NCBI RefSeq assembly: GCF_019204025.1
Contig: NZ_JAGSPB010000001.1
Coordinates: forward strand, 310,001 to 374,000
Direction: 5' to 3'
DNA from: Erythrobacter ani
GTDB lineage: Bacteria > Pseudomonadota > Alphaproteobacteria > Sphingomonadales > Sphingomonadaceae
DNA: 64,000 nt
In this document: positions 17,977 through 28,240 of the stretch, in pieces
How positions within the stretch are numbered: position 1 is the stretch's first letter
Layout: each line of letters begins with the position of its first letter
Made by a program: the position numbers and the translations under genes
The notes under the pieces: generated by a model
Databases searched by the model: none
Seen by the model: the letters and a program-made list of their open reading frames with translations, nothing else
Told to the model about the DNA's origin: nothing

Positions 17977-18753
17977 CTAGTCGAGGATGGCGAACGCCTC
18001 TAGATATTCAGGCTTCACGGTTTCGAGTATGCGGCCGGTCACTGGCACGGCAATCTTGTACGATCCTTCCGCAAACGACCCGGCGACATAGGGCGCCGCG
18101 AGGAGTGTGAGCCCATTGATAGCAACGCCATCCCGGGAGCTTCCGGACAGAACCAGTTCGGATAACGCGGGACAGCCAGCGAACATGTCCCCCTCAATGA
18201 CCACCGCGTCTCCGCGCTGCTCTTCCTGCGCGGCGAGCAATCCCTCGCAATAAGGCTCACGAAGCGCACTTTCCAGCGCGTCCGCGGAGACGAACAAGCC
18301 GAGCGGCGCGAGCGCCTGTCCGGCGTCGCGGTCCCAGACGAGCGCGTCAAACTCAGAATTCCCATGCGCGCCGCCTGTGTAGAAAGAGCTTGTCGCCGAA
18401 AGCCACAGCAAGCGCGGCGTATCGGCGGCAACCTCCCATTTCGTTTCGCGGGTGTAGCTCCTGAACGGATAGCCAAATTCCTCGGCATCGGATCGGGATT
18501 CGCTGGAATCCTCATCAAGCGCGGCCTTTTCCGCTTCCGCCCGCGATCTCATCAGGTCTCGCAAGACAGGAATGGCGGCCGCCTCGCTCGGCCATGAATA
18601 ATCGAACTCGTATTCGCCGGTTTGGCTTCGCAGCCCTTCGGCGGTGAAAGCGCCGCCGGTGTCGACCCCCACGTCATCGCCGACTTCGGCAGGCGACGAA
18701 CACGCGCTCAACGCAATTGCAGACAGCGCCGCATACGCTCTGTTGGTTCCCAT
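17977..18753 (-). CDS. DUF4163/DUF3298-type lipoprotein (RsiV-like fold)
   Basis: This 258-residue protein has a lipoprotein signal (lipobox LSAC, Cys18). The body contains YTGGAHGN, the hallmark of the DUF4163-DUF3298 module found in RsiV anti-sigma factors and periplasmic proteins. Four cysteines in the mature part could form disulfides. The module can bind lysozyme in Bacillus RsiV; that role here is only a possibility. It is divergent from the leucyl aminopeptidase gene and upstream of map. Confidence 0.78.
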   Translation of the reverse strand: MGTNRAYAALSAIALSACSSPAEVGDDVGVDTGGAFTAEGLRSQTGEYEFDYSWPSEAAAIPVLRDLMRSRAEAEKAALDEDSSESRSDAEEFGYPFRSYTRETKWEVAADTPRLLWLSATSSFYTGGAHGNSEFDALVWDRDAGQALAPLGLFVSADALESALREPYCEGLLAAQEEQRGDAVVIEGDMFAGCPALSELVLSGSSRDGVAINGLTLLAAPYVAGSFAEGSYKIAVPVTGRILETVKPEYLEAFAILD

Positions 18754-18815
18754 TCTGCTTTCCCTCCCGCGAAAGTTTGCGTGACATGCCGCCGATGGTG
18801 ACTAATTGAAACAGC

Positions 18816-20213
18816 ATGACCGATATAAATGACTTGATCCAGGCCGACCGCGGCCAAGACGCCATCGCCATTCACCTTGTGAACTCGGAAGGGTTCGATG
18901 ATTTTGCCAAGACGTTGAGCGCTGCGCAGCGCGCCAGTCTTGCGGGGCAGAAATTCGAAGGCCACGGATATCAGGTCGGAATCGTGCCCGATGGCGACAG
19001 TTTTTTCGCGGTTGGCGGGGTCGCCGATCCGCATGAGCTTTCAAGCTGGTGCCTTGCCAAGCTTGCCGAACAGCTTCCCGGAGGCACATACCGGTTGGCT
19101 GGCGCAGCAGCGGAAACCGGGGCCGGCCCCGCGATGTTCGGGTGGCTCACCGGGCAGTACAGCTTCAACCGTTATAAAGAGGAAGAGAACGCCGCCGGGC
19201 CGCGCATTTTGCTGACAGACAAGCCTGGCCGGATCGACGCTGTCGCGGCCGAAGCGCAGGCCGAAATGCTCGTGCGCGATCTGGTCAACACGCCCGCCGA
19301 AGACATGGGCCCAGCCGCGCTGGAGGCCGAGTGCGACAAACTTGCCAAAGCCCATGGCGGCAAGCTCATCGTGACACAAGGCGATGCGCTGGAGCAGGGA
19401 TATCCCATGGTGCACGCCGTCGGCCGCGCCGCTGCGCGCGCACATGCCCCGCGCATCATGCACCTGACCTGGGGTTCGGAAAGCGATCCCGTGCTTGCGA
19501 TCGTCGGCAAAGGCGTGACCTTCGATTCCGGCGGTCTTGATATCAAGCCGGGTTCTGGCATGCGCCTGATGAAGAAAGACATGGGCGGCGCAGCGCACGC
19601 AATCGCGCTTGCGGGCCTGATCATGGCCGGCAGGCTGAAAGTCCGGCTGCACTTGCTCGTCCCGGCTGTCGAAAACGCCATTGCGGGTAATGCCTTCCGT
19701 CCCGGTGACGTTCTGAGCAGTCGCAAGGGCCTCAGCGTCGAGATTCACAACACTGACGCCGAAGGGCGACTCATACTCGGCGACGCGCTGACGCGTGCAA
19801 GCGAGGAGCAGCCTGAACTCATCATAGATTTCGCGACGTTGACAGGTGCCGCACGCGTTGCCCTGGGTCCGGATTACGCTGCCATGATGGCGCGCGAGGA
19901 TGCGACCGCACAGGCGTTGATCGATGCGGGCAAGGCAAATGACGACGAACCCTGGCGCTTGCCTCTGCCCGAAGCGTACCGCGAATACCTCAAATCCGAC
20001 ATCGCCGATATCGCGAACGCCCACACCAATCCCTATGCCGGAGCGAGCGTTGCTGGTCTGTTTCTCGACCGGTTCGTTGGCGATGATATCGATTGGGTCC
20101 ACTTCGACACCTTTGCGTGGCGCCCCTTTGCCAAGCCAGGCCGCACCAAAGGCGGCACCGCCTATGGCCTGCGCGCCGCCTGGAATATGCTTAAGGACCG
20201 CTTCTCAGCCTGA
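18816..20213 (+). CDS. Leucyl aminopeptidase family protein (M17)
   Basis: This is a cytosolic zinc- or manganese-dependent aminopeptidase of 465 residues. The catalytic domain shows the metal-binding TFDSGGLDIKPG block and the family signature NTDAEGRL (312-319). The N-terminal 130 residues form the non-catalytic domain, shorter than in E. coli PepA. This matches the PepB-like/alphaproteobacterial M17 branch, so I withhold a symbol. The ATG at 18816 is the first in frame. It is divergently transcribed from the DUF3298 lipoprotein. Confidence 0.92.
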   Translation: MTDINDLIQADRGQDAIAIHLVNSEGFDDFAKTLSAAQRASLAGQKFEGHGYQVGIVPDGDSFFAVGGVADPHELSSWCLAKLAEQLPGGTYRLAGAAAETGAGPAMFGWLTGQYSFNRYKEEENAAGPRILLTDKPGRIDAVAAEAQAEMLVRDLVNTPAEDMGPAALEAECDKLAKAHGGKLIVTQGDALEQGYPMVHAVGRAAARAHAPRIMHLTWGSESDPVLAIVGKGVTFDSGGLDIKPGSGMRLMKKDMGGAAHAIALAGLIMAGRLKVRLHLLVPAVENAIAGNAFRPGDVLSSRKGLSVEIHNTDAEGRLILGDALTRASEEQPELIIDFATLTGAARVALGPDYAAMMAREDATAQALIDAGKANDDEPWRLPLPEAYREYLKSDIADIANAHTNPYAGASVAGLFLDRFVGDDIDWVHFDTFAWRPFAKPGRTKGGTAYGLRAAWNMLKDRFSA

Positions 20214-20343
20214 CAAACGTCTTCCCGCGGGACGTTGGAAAAACGCCGACTTGCCCGTGCATCCGCTTGCCGCTAAGCGCGCATCTTCATTGCGATTGTC
20301 TCTTTGGCAGAGCAAACCGAACGGGGCGGAAGGTCTTTCCTGA

Positions 20344-20697
20344 ATGAGCGGCACAGGCGTGCAATCAGGCAATTACGGTATACCGGACGGCATTCTTGGC
20401 CTGACCGGTCCGGTCGCGAAACCGGCTCCCGGCAGCCTGCCCCTTCGCGGAGACCTCGCCCATATCGCGCTCGCCGGAACGCACCTAGCGGCGCATTATG
20501 TCGTCCCCCATGTCCGCACGATCGGCGATCAAGGCGCCGACCTTTATCTCGCCGCACGCGATGACAGCGAGATTATGCATCGCCTCGCCGCAGGCACGCG
20601 TTTCGAGCTTCTCGACTTCGCTGGAGAGTGGGCCTGGGGCTGTGTCGGGCCTGAAGGGCCAAGCGGCTATTGCAAGGCTGCTTGCCTTACCGATTGA
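20344..20697 (+). CDS. Stand-alone SH3-type protein related to the N-terminus of C40 (NlpC/P60) peptidases
   Basis: This 117-residue protein has a region (about 34-117) resembling the N-terminal SH3-like part of sphingomonad NlpC/P60 peptidases: a DLAHIALAG block, then an LAAGTRFELLDFAGEWAWG strand pattern. The catalytic Cys-His domain that normally follows is absent, because argC begins 31 bp after the stop. There is no signal peptide. It may be a shortened paralogue that binds peptidoglycan or regulates a hydrolase. Confidence 0.7.
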   Translation: MSGTGVQSGNYGIPDGILGLTGPVAKPAPGSLPLRGDLAHIALAGTHLAAHYVVPHVRTIGDQGADLYLAARDDSEIMHRLAAGTRFELLDFAGEWAWGCVGPEGPSGYCKAACLTD

Positions 20698-20728
20698 ACG
20701 CCGGGCGGAAGCCGTTACAAACCTTGCA

Positions 20729-22220
<1,492 letters not shown>

Positions 22221-22249
22221 CGCCTGACTTTTGAACGATTCCCGCTCTC

Positions 22250-22268
22250 GCTCGTCATAGTGACGAGC
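22250..22268 (+). other. Hairpin in the glnB-glnA intergenic region
   Basis: GCTCGTCA and TGACGAGC form a perfect 8-bp stem with a TAG loop, followed by TTTCCTCT. The pyrimidine tract is weak for termination. It could partly attenuate transcription into glnA or mark an mRNA processing point. Confidence 0.45.
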
Positions 22269-22302
22269 TTTCCTCTCGAACTACCAGCTGGAGAACACCA
22301 CC

Positions 22303-23712
22303 ATGGCTAGCACCAAAGACGTCCTGAAACAGATCAAGGATGAAGAAATCGAATGGGTCGATCTGCGTTTCACCGATCCCAAGGGCAAATGGCAGCACCT
22401 CACGATGGCTGCAGGGGTCATGGATGAAGATGCGCTCGAAGACGGCCTGATGTTCGACGGCTCCTCGATCGAAGGCTGGAAGACCATCAATGAAAGCGAC
22501 ATGATCCTGAAGCCGGACATGGACGCGACTTATATCGATCCGTTCTCGGCCACGCCGATGCTGTCGATCTTTTGCAACATCGTGGAACCGTCCGATGGCC
22601 AGCTGTATTCGCGCGATCCGCGCTCGACCGCAAAGCGGGCCGAGGCCTATCTCGCATCGACCGGAATTGGCGACACTGTCTATGTCGGACCGGAGCCTGA
22701 GTTCTTCATGTTCGACGATGTCCGGTTCGAAGACGGCTATGCCGGTTCAGGTTATGCGATCGACGATATCGAGCTGCCGACCAACACCGGCAAAGAGTAT
22801 GAAATGGGCAACATGGGCCACCGCCCGCGCGCCAAGGGTGGATATTTTCCGGTGGCACCGGTCGATAGCGCCATGGACATTCGCGGCGAAATGGTCGCGA
22901 CGATGCTCGAAATGGGCCTCAACATGGACAAGCACCACCACGAGGTGGCCGCTGCCCAGCACGAGCTCGGCATTACGTATTCCTCGCTGACCACCGCAGC
23001 CGACCAGGTGCAGGTCTATAAATATGTCGTGCAGCAGGTTGCGCATGCTTACGGCAAGACCGCGACATTCATGCCAAAGCCGATCAAGGAAGATAACGGC
23101 AGCGGAATGCACTCGCACATGTCGATCTGGAAGGACGGCAAGCCAACATTCGCGGGCAACGAATATGCCGGGCTTTCGGAAACCTGCCTCCATTATATCG
23201 GCGGGGTCATCAAGCACGCGAAGGCAATCAACGCCTTCACCAACCCGACGACCAACAGCTACAAGCGTCTTGTGCCTGGTTTCGAAGCACCCGTTCTGCT
23301 CGCTTATTCAGCGCGCAATCGGTCTGCATCGTGCCGAATCCCGTATGGAGCAGGCGACAAGGCGAAACGGGTCGAATTCCGCTTCCCCGATGCACTCGCG
23401 AACCCCTATCTCGCGTTCTCCGCGCTGCTGATGGCCGGGCTCGACGGTATCGAGAACAAGATTCATCCCGGCGATGCCATGGACAAGAATCTCTACGACC
23501 TGCCGCCGGCCGAGCTTGCCGATGTGCCGACCGTGTGCGGTTCGCTTCGTGAAGCTCTCGAAGCGCTCGAAGACGATCACGAATTCCTGCTGAAGGGCGA
23601 CGTCTTCTCCCAAGATCAGATCATCGCTTATTCCGAGCTCAAATGGGAAGAGGTCATGCGCCTCGAAACCACGCCGAGCCCCGTCGAGTTCGACATGTAT
23701 TACAGCGCCTGA
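22303..23712 (+). CDS. glnA: Glutamine synthetase, type I
   Basis: Glutamine synthetase makes glutamine from glutamate, ammonia and ATP as a cytoplasmic dodecamer. The protein has 469 residues. It shows the DGSSI block (about 52-56), the ATP-binding region around [12 protein letters not shown], and the adenylylation-site tyrosine Tyr398 (Tyr397 without Met) in NLYDLPP. It is therefore the GSI-beta form controlled by GlnE. It follows glnB, consistent with nitrogen-regulated co-expression. A good Shine-Dalgarno GGAG precedes the ATG. Confidence 0.98.
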   Translation: MASTKDVLKQIKDEEIEWVDLRFTDPKGKWQHLTMAAGVMDEDALEDGLMFDGSSIEGWKTINESDMILKPDMDATYIDPFSATPMLSIFCNIVEPSDGQLYSRDPRSTAKRAEAYLASTGIGDTVYVGPEPEFFMFDDVRFEDGYAGSGYAIDDIELPTNTGKEYEMGNMGHRPRAKGGYFPVAPVDSAMDIRGEMVATMLEMGLNMDKHHHEVAAAQHELGITYSSLTTAADQVQVYKYVVQQVAHAYGKTATFMPKPIKEDNGSGMHSHMSIWKDGKPTFAGNEYAGLSETCLHYIGGVIKHAKAINAFTNPTTNSYKRLVPGFEAPVLLAYSARNRSASCRIPYGAGDKAKRVEFRFPDALANPYLAFSALLMAGLDGIENKIHPGDAMDKNLYDLPPAELADVPTVCGSLREALEALEDDHEFLLKGDVFSQDQIIAYSELKWEEVMRLETTPSPVEFDMYYSA

Positions 23713-23732
23713 TCGCTACGCGCTCTCAAACA

Positions 23733-23768
23733 AAAAGGGCCGTCCGGTGCGTTCCGGGCGGCCCTTTT
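23733..23768 (+). terminator. Bidirectional intrinsic terminator between glnA and the DUF1501 gene
   Basis: A 15-bp stem (23733-23747 with 23754-23768, one G-T wobble) and a 6-nt loop. A runs on the left and T runs on the right let it end both glnA and the convergent minus-strand operon. Confidence 0.92.
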
Positions 23769-23800
23769 CGTGTGGAGAGGCCCAACCTCCCTCAGTCGTA

Positions 23801-25237
23801 TCAAGTGGCTGGAGTTAACTCTTTCATGAACCCGAGATTCGGCGATGCGAACCGGCCGATATTGGGTGATATGATCGGCAATTCGGAATCGGAAACGCCG
23901 AACCAACGCGCCAGAGTCGCAGAATATTCATCAACCGAAGTCGTCGGAAGCAGTCTGCCCCGTCCGACCTGATCTGCCGTCTCGACCGAAACCTGTGGCG
24001 CGCGGCCATAGAAACGCCCGCCATTCACATCGCCGCCCATGATAAAGTGGAAGCTACCCCAACCATGATCGGAGCCATCGCCGTTCGATGCAAGCGTCCG
24101 ACCGAAATCCGATGCCGTGAAGGTCGTGACTTTATCGGCGACGCCAAGCTCTATCGTCGCGCGATAGAATGCATCGAGAGCAAAATCGACCTGCGCCAGC
24201 CGTCCCTCGTGCTGCCCGATCAGTCCGTCATGGTTGTCGAAACCACCGATTGAAACCATGAACACCTGCCGGGTCACACCCAGCGAACCGCGCGCGGCAA
24301 TTAACGCGGCTACGGTGCGCAATTGGCCTGCCAGCGAGTTATCGTCTCCGAAATCGGTCGTGACCGCTGTCGAAGCGATCGCATCGTTCACGAAAGTGCC
24401 GTACTGGATCGAGCGATCGTTGATCAAAGCATGATCGGCGGCGAAGATGTTCCCGGTACCGGTTCGCAAGACGGTTTCCAATGCCGTAGCCGCCGCCTCC
24501 GAACGATAAAGGCGTCCGTTTCGGAGCGGCCGGAACAGCGTCGCGCCGTTTGCTGAAACCTGGTATGGAACGGCCTCGTCACCGCTCAGGAAGACCGCAT
24601 TTCCAGTCGCGTTGATCGCGGTGAACATGGAATTGGTGTTCGACGATTGGGCGAGATCGCCCATGCGCCCGCCCCAGCCGGTGCGCGACCCCTCAGGCTG
24701 CGAACTTTGCCATGTCGATTGCTGATCGTTGTGAGAAAACAGCTTTGCGGGACGCGGCACGCTGCGATCGTCATATTGCGCGCGGGTAAGCGGTGCCTCC
24801 AGCGGTCCGACATTAAGCAGCGGCGCCATAACGCCCTCATCATAGCGCGCCTTCAGAAGCGGCATCGTAGGCGCGAGCGAATACGTGATGTCGTCCGTCA
24901 ATGTCTGATCATCCGGCGTCATCAGCATCGTGGAGGCGAGGCTGTCACGCGCCAGCGCGATCCCGCCGCCAGCTTCCGACCCCCCACCGCCGCGGATATT
25001 GGAATAGCGGGCATAGTTGACCGGATCGAACGGGATCAGCGTATTCCCGTGGTCGTTGCCGCCATAGAGGAACACGCAAACCAACGCCTTGTAATCGCCG
25101 CCCGTAGAAAAGGCCGCCGCTTCGCCGATTCCTGCAAGCCCAAGCGCATAGGAGGAAGCACCGCCCATGGCCGCCAATTGCCCCGACCGGCGCAAGAATG
25201 CGCGGCGCGACAGTTCGATATCTTTGCCGATGTACAT
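23801..25237 (-). CDS. DUF1501 domain protein with Tat signal
   Basis: This is a 478-residue exported protein of unknown function. The N-terminus has the twin-arginine pattern SRRAFLRR (10-17) followed by a hydrophobic stretch, so export by Tat is expected. The body fits DUF1501, a fold related to alkaline phosphatase/sulfatase-like enzymes, with the early VCVFLYGGNDHGNT block. The gene lies 10 bp after a DUF1800 gene on the same strand. This pairing recurs in many bacteria, so the two probably act together. The actual reaction is unknown. Confidence 0.9.
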   Translation of the reverse strand: MYIGKDIELSRRAFLRRSGQLAAMGGASSYALGLAGIGEAAAFSTGGDYKALVCVFLYGGNDHGNTLIPFDPVNYARYSNIRGGGGSEAGGGIALARDSLASTMLMTPDDQTLTDDITYSLAPTMPLLKARYDEGVMAPLLNVGPLEAPLTRAQYDDRSVPRPAKLFSHNDQQSTWQSSQPEGSRTGWGGRMGDLAQSSNTNSMFTAINATGNAVFLSGDEAVPYQVSANGATLFRPLRNGRLYRSEAAATALETVLRTGTGNIFAADHALINDRSIQYGTFVNDAIASTAVTTDFGDDNSLAGQLRTVAALIAARGSLGVTRQVFMVSIGGFDNHDGLIGQHEGRLAQVDFALDAFYRATIELGVADKVTTFTASDFGRTLASNGDGSDHGWGSFHFIMGGDVNGGRFYGRAPQVSVETADQVGRGRLLPTTSVDEYSATLARWFGVSDSELPIISPNIGRFASPNLGFMKELTPAT

Positions 25238-25247
25238 GTCCGCGCCC

Positions 25248-27107
25248 TTATTTCTGTACGAGGTAATCGGTTGAGGCCATCGTCAGCAGTATGCCGATAT
25301 GAACCCTGCGAAGCTTGTCTTCCGTCGTGCTCATTTCATCGAGGACCACATCGTCCATCGCCGCCTTGATGATGTCCCGAACTTCCGTGGTCAGCTGGTT
25401 TGCCGTGAGCAAGAGATCGAGCCGGTCCAGCAATTGCTGGCTGTCATCGGCAATTGCGACCTCTTCCGAATAGTCCAGTTGCAAATCGCGAAAACGGTAG
25501 CCGCGCATCTCGATCGCGCGCTCCATGAAGTTCACATATCCCGCGACCGAGGTTTCGTTGACGATTTGGAACTCGGGCGCCAGCAGGCCGTTATCCGCTG
25601 CCTGCGAACCTGTCGGGAAATAGGACGGCCGAAAGAAATTGAAGACCGAAGGGGAGCGAAGCGGCGATTGCCCCAACTGGTCCGAAGCGTCGGAAAAATT
25701 CCCGACTTGCCAGTCACCGCTAATGGAGCTGACACCGAAAGTCCGACCCAACTGGACGAAGCGGAGCATCGGTTCTCGCAACTTGCCAAACCCTGCCGCC
25801 GTCACATTCGCAGGATTGAGAGCTTCGTCGTCGAGCAACACTGCCTTGAATACCGCTTTGAGATCGCCCCGCGTGCCGCTTCCGTTGTCATCGAACGCTG
25901 CAGCCACACGCTGGACATACCCCGGACTCGGATTGCTGGTCACCAGCCTCTGGATCATCTGCTTGCCGAAAAACGGCCCGACATTCGGGTGCTCGAACAA
26001 GTGATCGAGCGCCATCGTGAGACTATCGGCTGCGCTCGTACCGGCGGGGATGGTCATGCCGAGGAACTGCTTTTCCTCTTCAGCGTGGAAAGATCTGTCC
26101 CTTGGGTAGCGCCACTTGGCCGGATCGGCCGTCATGGGTTGGCGCGCGAATTCGGCATCCGGGATATCGCGGCTGCCACCCACTTCCGTTGTGAAGCCGA
26201 TATCCGTGTAATCGAAGTCGTAGCCGGTGAACACTTTGGCGATGCCGGTCACATCATCGTTGTCGTAGGTTTCGATCGGCTCGCCGCCGGAGAGCCGCTG
26301 TGTCCCATCCGGATTGAGCTCGTACAGCCCGATGGAGAACAATTGCATGATCTCACGGCCATAATTTTCATCCGGGACGCGCCCGGTTCGGGGGTCGGCT
26401 TTCTTGTTGCCGCGCGTGTTGAGGAATACGCCCATTGCCGGGTTCAGCGTGATGTCCTCGATCAGATCCCGGTAATTGCCGAATGCATGGCGGTTGAGGA
26501 TATCCCAGTATTCCCCAATGGCCGGGGATCGCCATGTCATATCGACCGAGTTCAACGACACGACGAAGAATTCTGACAGCGCCAGCGCCGCTCGTTTGCG
26601 AACGCTGCTTCCGCCGGTCATCAGCTGCGACCAGATCATACCGTCGCCTGTTTGCGCTGTATTGTAATGCTTCTCTGCGTTCACTTGGTCGAAATTGCGG
26701 CTGGAGAAGAACTCGCGGGCGCTCTGTGAATTCGAGCTTGCCATCTGCCGGTCGAGCCATGGCTCGTACCCTTGGGTCGTCACCTGCTCGATCGCGCCCG
26801 TGCTCACGGCAAAAGACGACTGGAGAAGGAACCGCGCAGCCTCGGCATCATTTTCGGGCCGCCGCACCACAGGCGCTGCAGGCCCCGGAGGGGGTGTGCC
26901 GACGGTGGGAGTACCGCCTTCGCTCGAGCCACCGCCGCCGCACGCGGCAGTAGCCATTGCCAGCCCCGCTACGCCTGCGGTTTTCGAAAGGGAAAATGAT
27001 TCTGGTGTGTCGCCGTTGCTGGCGTTCTCGTCAGTCCGATGATCTGCAACGCAATCATCATCGGACACACGCTCAATGGTTGTGCTCAAAGCTAGTTTTC
27101 CCGCCAT
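25248..27107 (-). CDS. DUF1800 domain protein, probably exported
   Basis: This is a 619-residue protein of the DUF1800 family. A hydrophobic segment at about 40-58 ends in TAAC followed by a Gly/Ser/Pro-rich linker (about 58-80), so it may be a lipoprotein with an unusually long N-region. The family body follows, including RNKKADPRTG-like and PDENYGREIMQLFSIGLYEL segments (quoted partly) that are strongly conserved. It precedes DUF1501 by 10 bp. Function is unknown; secretion or an envelope enzyme complex with the DUF1501 protein is inferred. The true start may lie nearer the hydrophobic segment. Confidence 0.88.
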   Translation of the reverse strand: MAGKLALSTTIERVSDDDCVADHRTDENASNGDTPESFSLSKTAGVAGLAMATAACGGGGSSEGGTPTVGTPPPGPAAPVVRRPENDAEAARFLLQSSFAVSTGAIEQVTTQGYEPWLDRQMASSNSQSAREFFSSRNFDQVNAEKHYNTAQTGDGMIWSQLMTGGSSVRKRAALALSEFFVVSLNSVDMTWRSPAIGEYWDILNRHAFGNYRDLIEDITLNPAMGVFLNTRGNKKADPRTGRVPDENYGREIMQLFSIGLYELNPDGTQRLSGGEPIETYDNDDVTGIAKVFTGYDFDYTDIGFTTEVGGSRDIPDAEFARQPMTADPAKWRYPRDRSFHAEEEKQFLGMTIPAGTSAADSLTMALDHLFEHPNVGPFFGKQMIQRLVTSNPSPGYVQRVAAAFDDNGSGTRGDLKAVFKAVLLDDEALNPANVTAAGFGKLREPMLRFVQLGRTFGVSSISGDWQVGNFSDASDQLGQSPLRSPSVFNFFRPSYFPTGSQAADNGLLAPEFQIVNETSVAGYVNFMERAIEMRGYRFRDLQLDYSEEVAIADDSQQLLDRLDLLLTANQLTTEVRDIIKAAMDDVVLDEMSTTEDKLRRVHIGILLTMASTDYLVQK

Positions 27108-27537
27108 CTGACCCCGGCCACGAATTCATATTCGCCGCCAACCCAAGCTCGCCGACAATGGCTAAGCTCGCCTTTCGAACCATGGTTAATTCGATTGGGT
27201 GACCCTGCCTGCCGACGACCTCGGGGTATCACGAGCGAAAGGATATGCACCCGCATGGCGGCGAATTGCATGCTTAAACGGTTGACCTGAGTGGCCTTTT
27301 GGGGCGCATTTTTCCGGTGTGAAGTTAAGGTGTGTAGCGCGTAAGCTAACGCGAAATTCACGCCCAAGTGCACTCCCGCGCGCGTCCCTGACTGCAGCGG
27401 TCCGTGAACACCATCAACGGGTCGGCATAGGCGACGCTTGGTGACAGGCAGAGTTAGCTAAGGCAGCAAAGTGTTTTCCTACTTCGGTCTTTCGTGCCTA
27501 ATTGCCCGGTCTCCCCTTAAGCTTTGGAGGCCTGTTG
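27108..27537. other. 430-bp divergent intergenic region
   Basis: This interval separates the leftward DUF1800-DUF1501 operon from the rightward lysozyme gene, so it must hold promoters for both. It contains AACCATGGTT with the half-site TTAACCAT (27182-27189). It also has an imperfect palindrome around 27338-27353 (CGCGT...ACGCG) and a GGAGG ribosome-binding site at 27526-27530. A 93-codon minus-strand frame there overlaps DUF1800 and has no recognisable content. I see no RNA gene. Confidence 0.5.
27182..27189 (-). promoter_or_regulatory. CtrA-like half-site TTAACCAT
   Basis: On the minus strand this octamer equals the known alphaproteobacterial CtrA half-site, about 75 bp upstream of the DUF1800 start. 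A single half-site occurs by chance often, so support is weak. Confidence 0.25.
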
Positions 27538-28161
27538 ATGCCCGCACCCAAATCCCGAAAGATTCTCTTCGATACCATTCGATCCATGCTGAAGCGCAGT
27601 TTCCGCCAGTCCGAAGTCGATGCGATCGATGATGCGCTCGATGCGCTGGGCGAAGATGCGACAAAGACACCGCACGAAACCCCTTCAGCAATCGGGCCTC
27701 GCGGCACCGCGCTCATCAAACGTTTCGAGGGATGCGCACGGCTGAGACCGGATGGCTTGATTGAAGCGTATCCGGACCCGGGTACCGGGGCGGAGCCTTG
27801 GACTATCGGTTGGGGCGCGACCGGATCGGACGGGCACGGCGGCCGCATATCGGCCGGCACAGTCTGGACGCAGGAGCAGTGCGACACCAGGCTGACCAAT
27901 GATCTCAAACGCTACGCCGCTGGCGTGGCGCGTGCAATCGGCGACGCCCCCACGACGCAGAACCAATTCGATGCCATGGTCAGCTTTCATTACAACACCG
28001 GTGCAATCGCACGCGCGACTTTGACGAGGCGCCATATCGCTCGCGATTACGAGGGCGCGGCAGGAGAGTTCGCCCGGTGGAACATCGCCGGAGGTCGCGT
28101 TCTGAAAGGGCTGGTCAGGCGACGCGCGGAGGAAGCCGCGCTTTACCGGCGTGAGGACTGA
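27538..28161 (+). CDS. GH24 lysozyme (phage-type endolysin family)
   Basis: This is a 207-residue muramidase of the T4-lysozyme-like GH24 family. The catalytic pattern is visible: Glu64 in RFEGC, Asp80 in YPDPG, and Thr89 in PWTIGWG. The first 50 residues are a predicted helical, basic-then-acidic extension with no signal peptide or SAR-type membrane anchor. No holin, spanin or other phage gene is near, so it looks domesticated rather than part of a prophage. I start at the ATG at 27538, with GGAGG 7 nt upstream. Confidence 0.88.
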   Translation: MPAPKSRKILFDTIRSMLKRSFRQSEVDAIDDALDALGEDATKTPHETPSAIGPRGTALIKRFEGCARLRPDGLIEAYPDPGTGAEPWTIGWGATGSDGHGGRISAGTVWTQEQCDTRLTNDLKRYAAGVARAIGDAPTTQNQFDAMVSFHYNTGAIARATLTRRHIARDYEGAAGEFARWNIAGGRVLKGLVRRRAEEAALYRRED

Positions 28162-28240
28162 TCAGGGATAGCGCGGAGACCTCACCGTTTTGGAACCGGC
28201 GATCAGCGCTGTAGTTGTTGTCCTCAATGGAGGATTTCTC

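Noticed and set aside
27092..27373. 93-codon minus-strand frame upstream of DUF1800
   Set aside because: It overlaps the DUF1800 start in another frame and has no domain or signal.
27538..28161. Prophage remnant around the lysozyme gene
   Set aside because: No integrase, structural, holin or attachment-site sequences in the flanks; base composition matches the surroundings.
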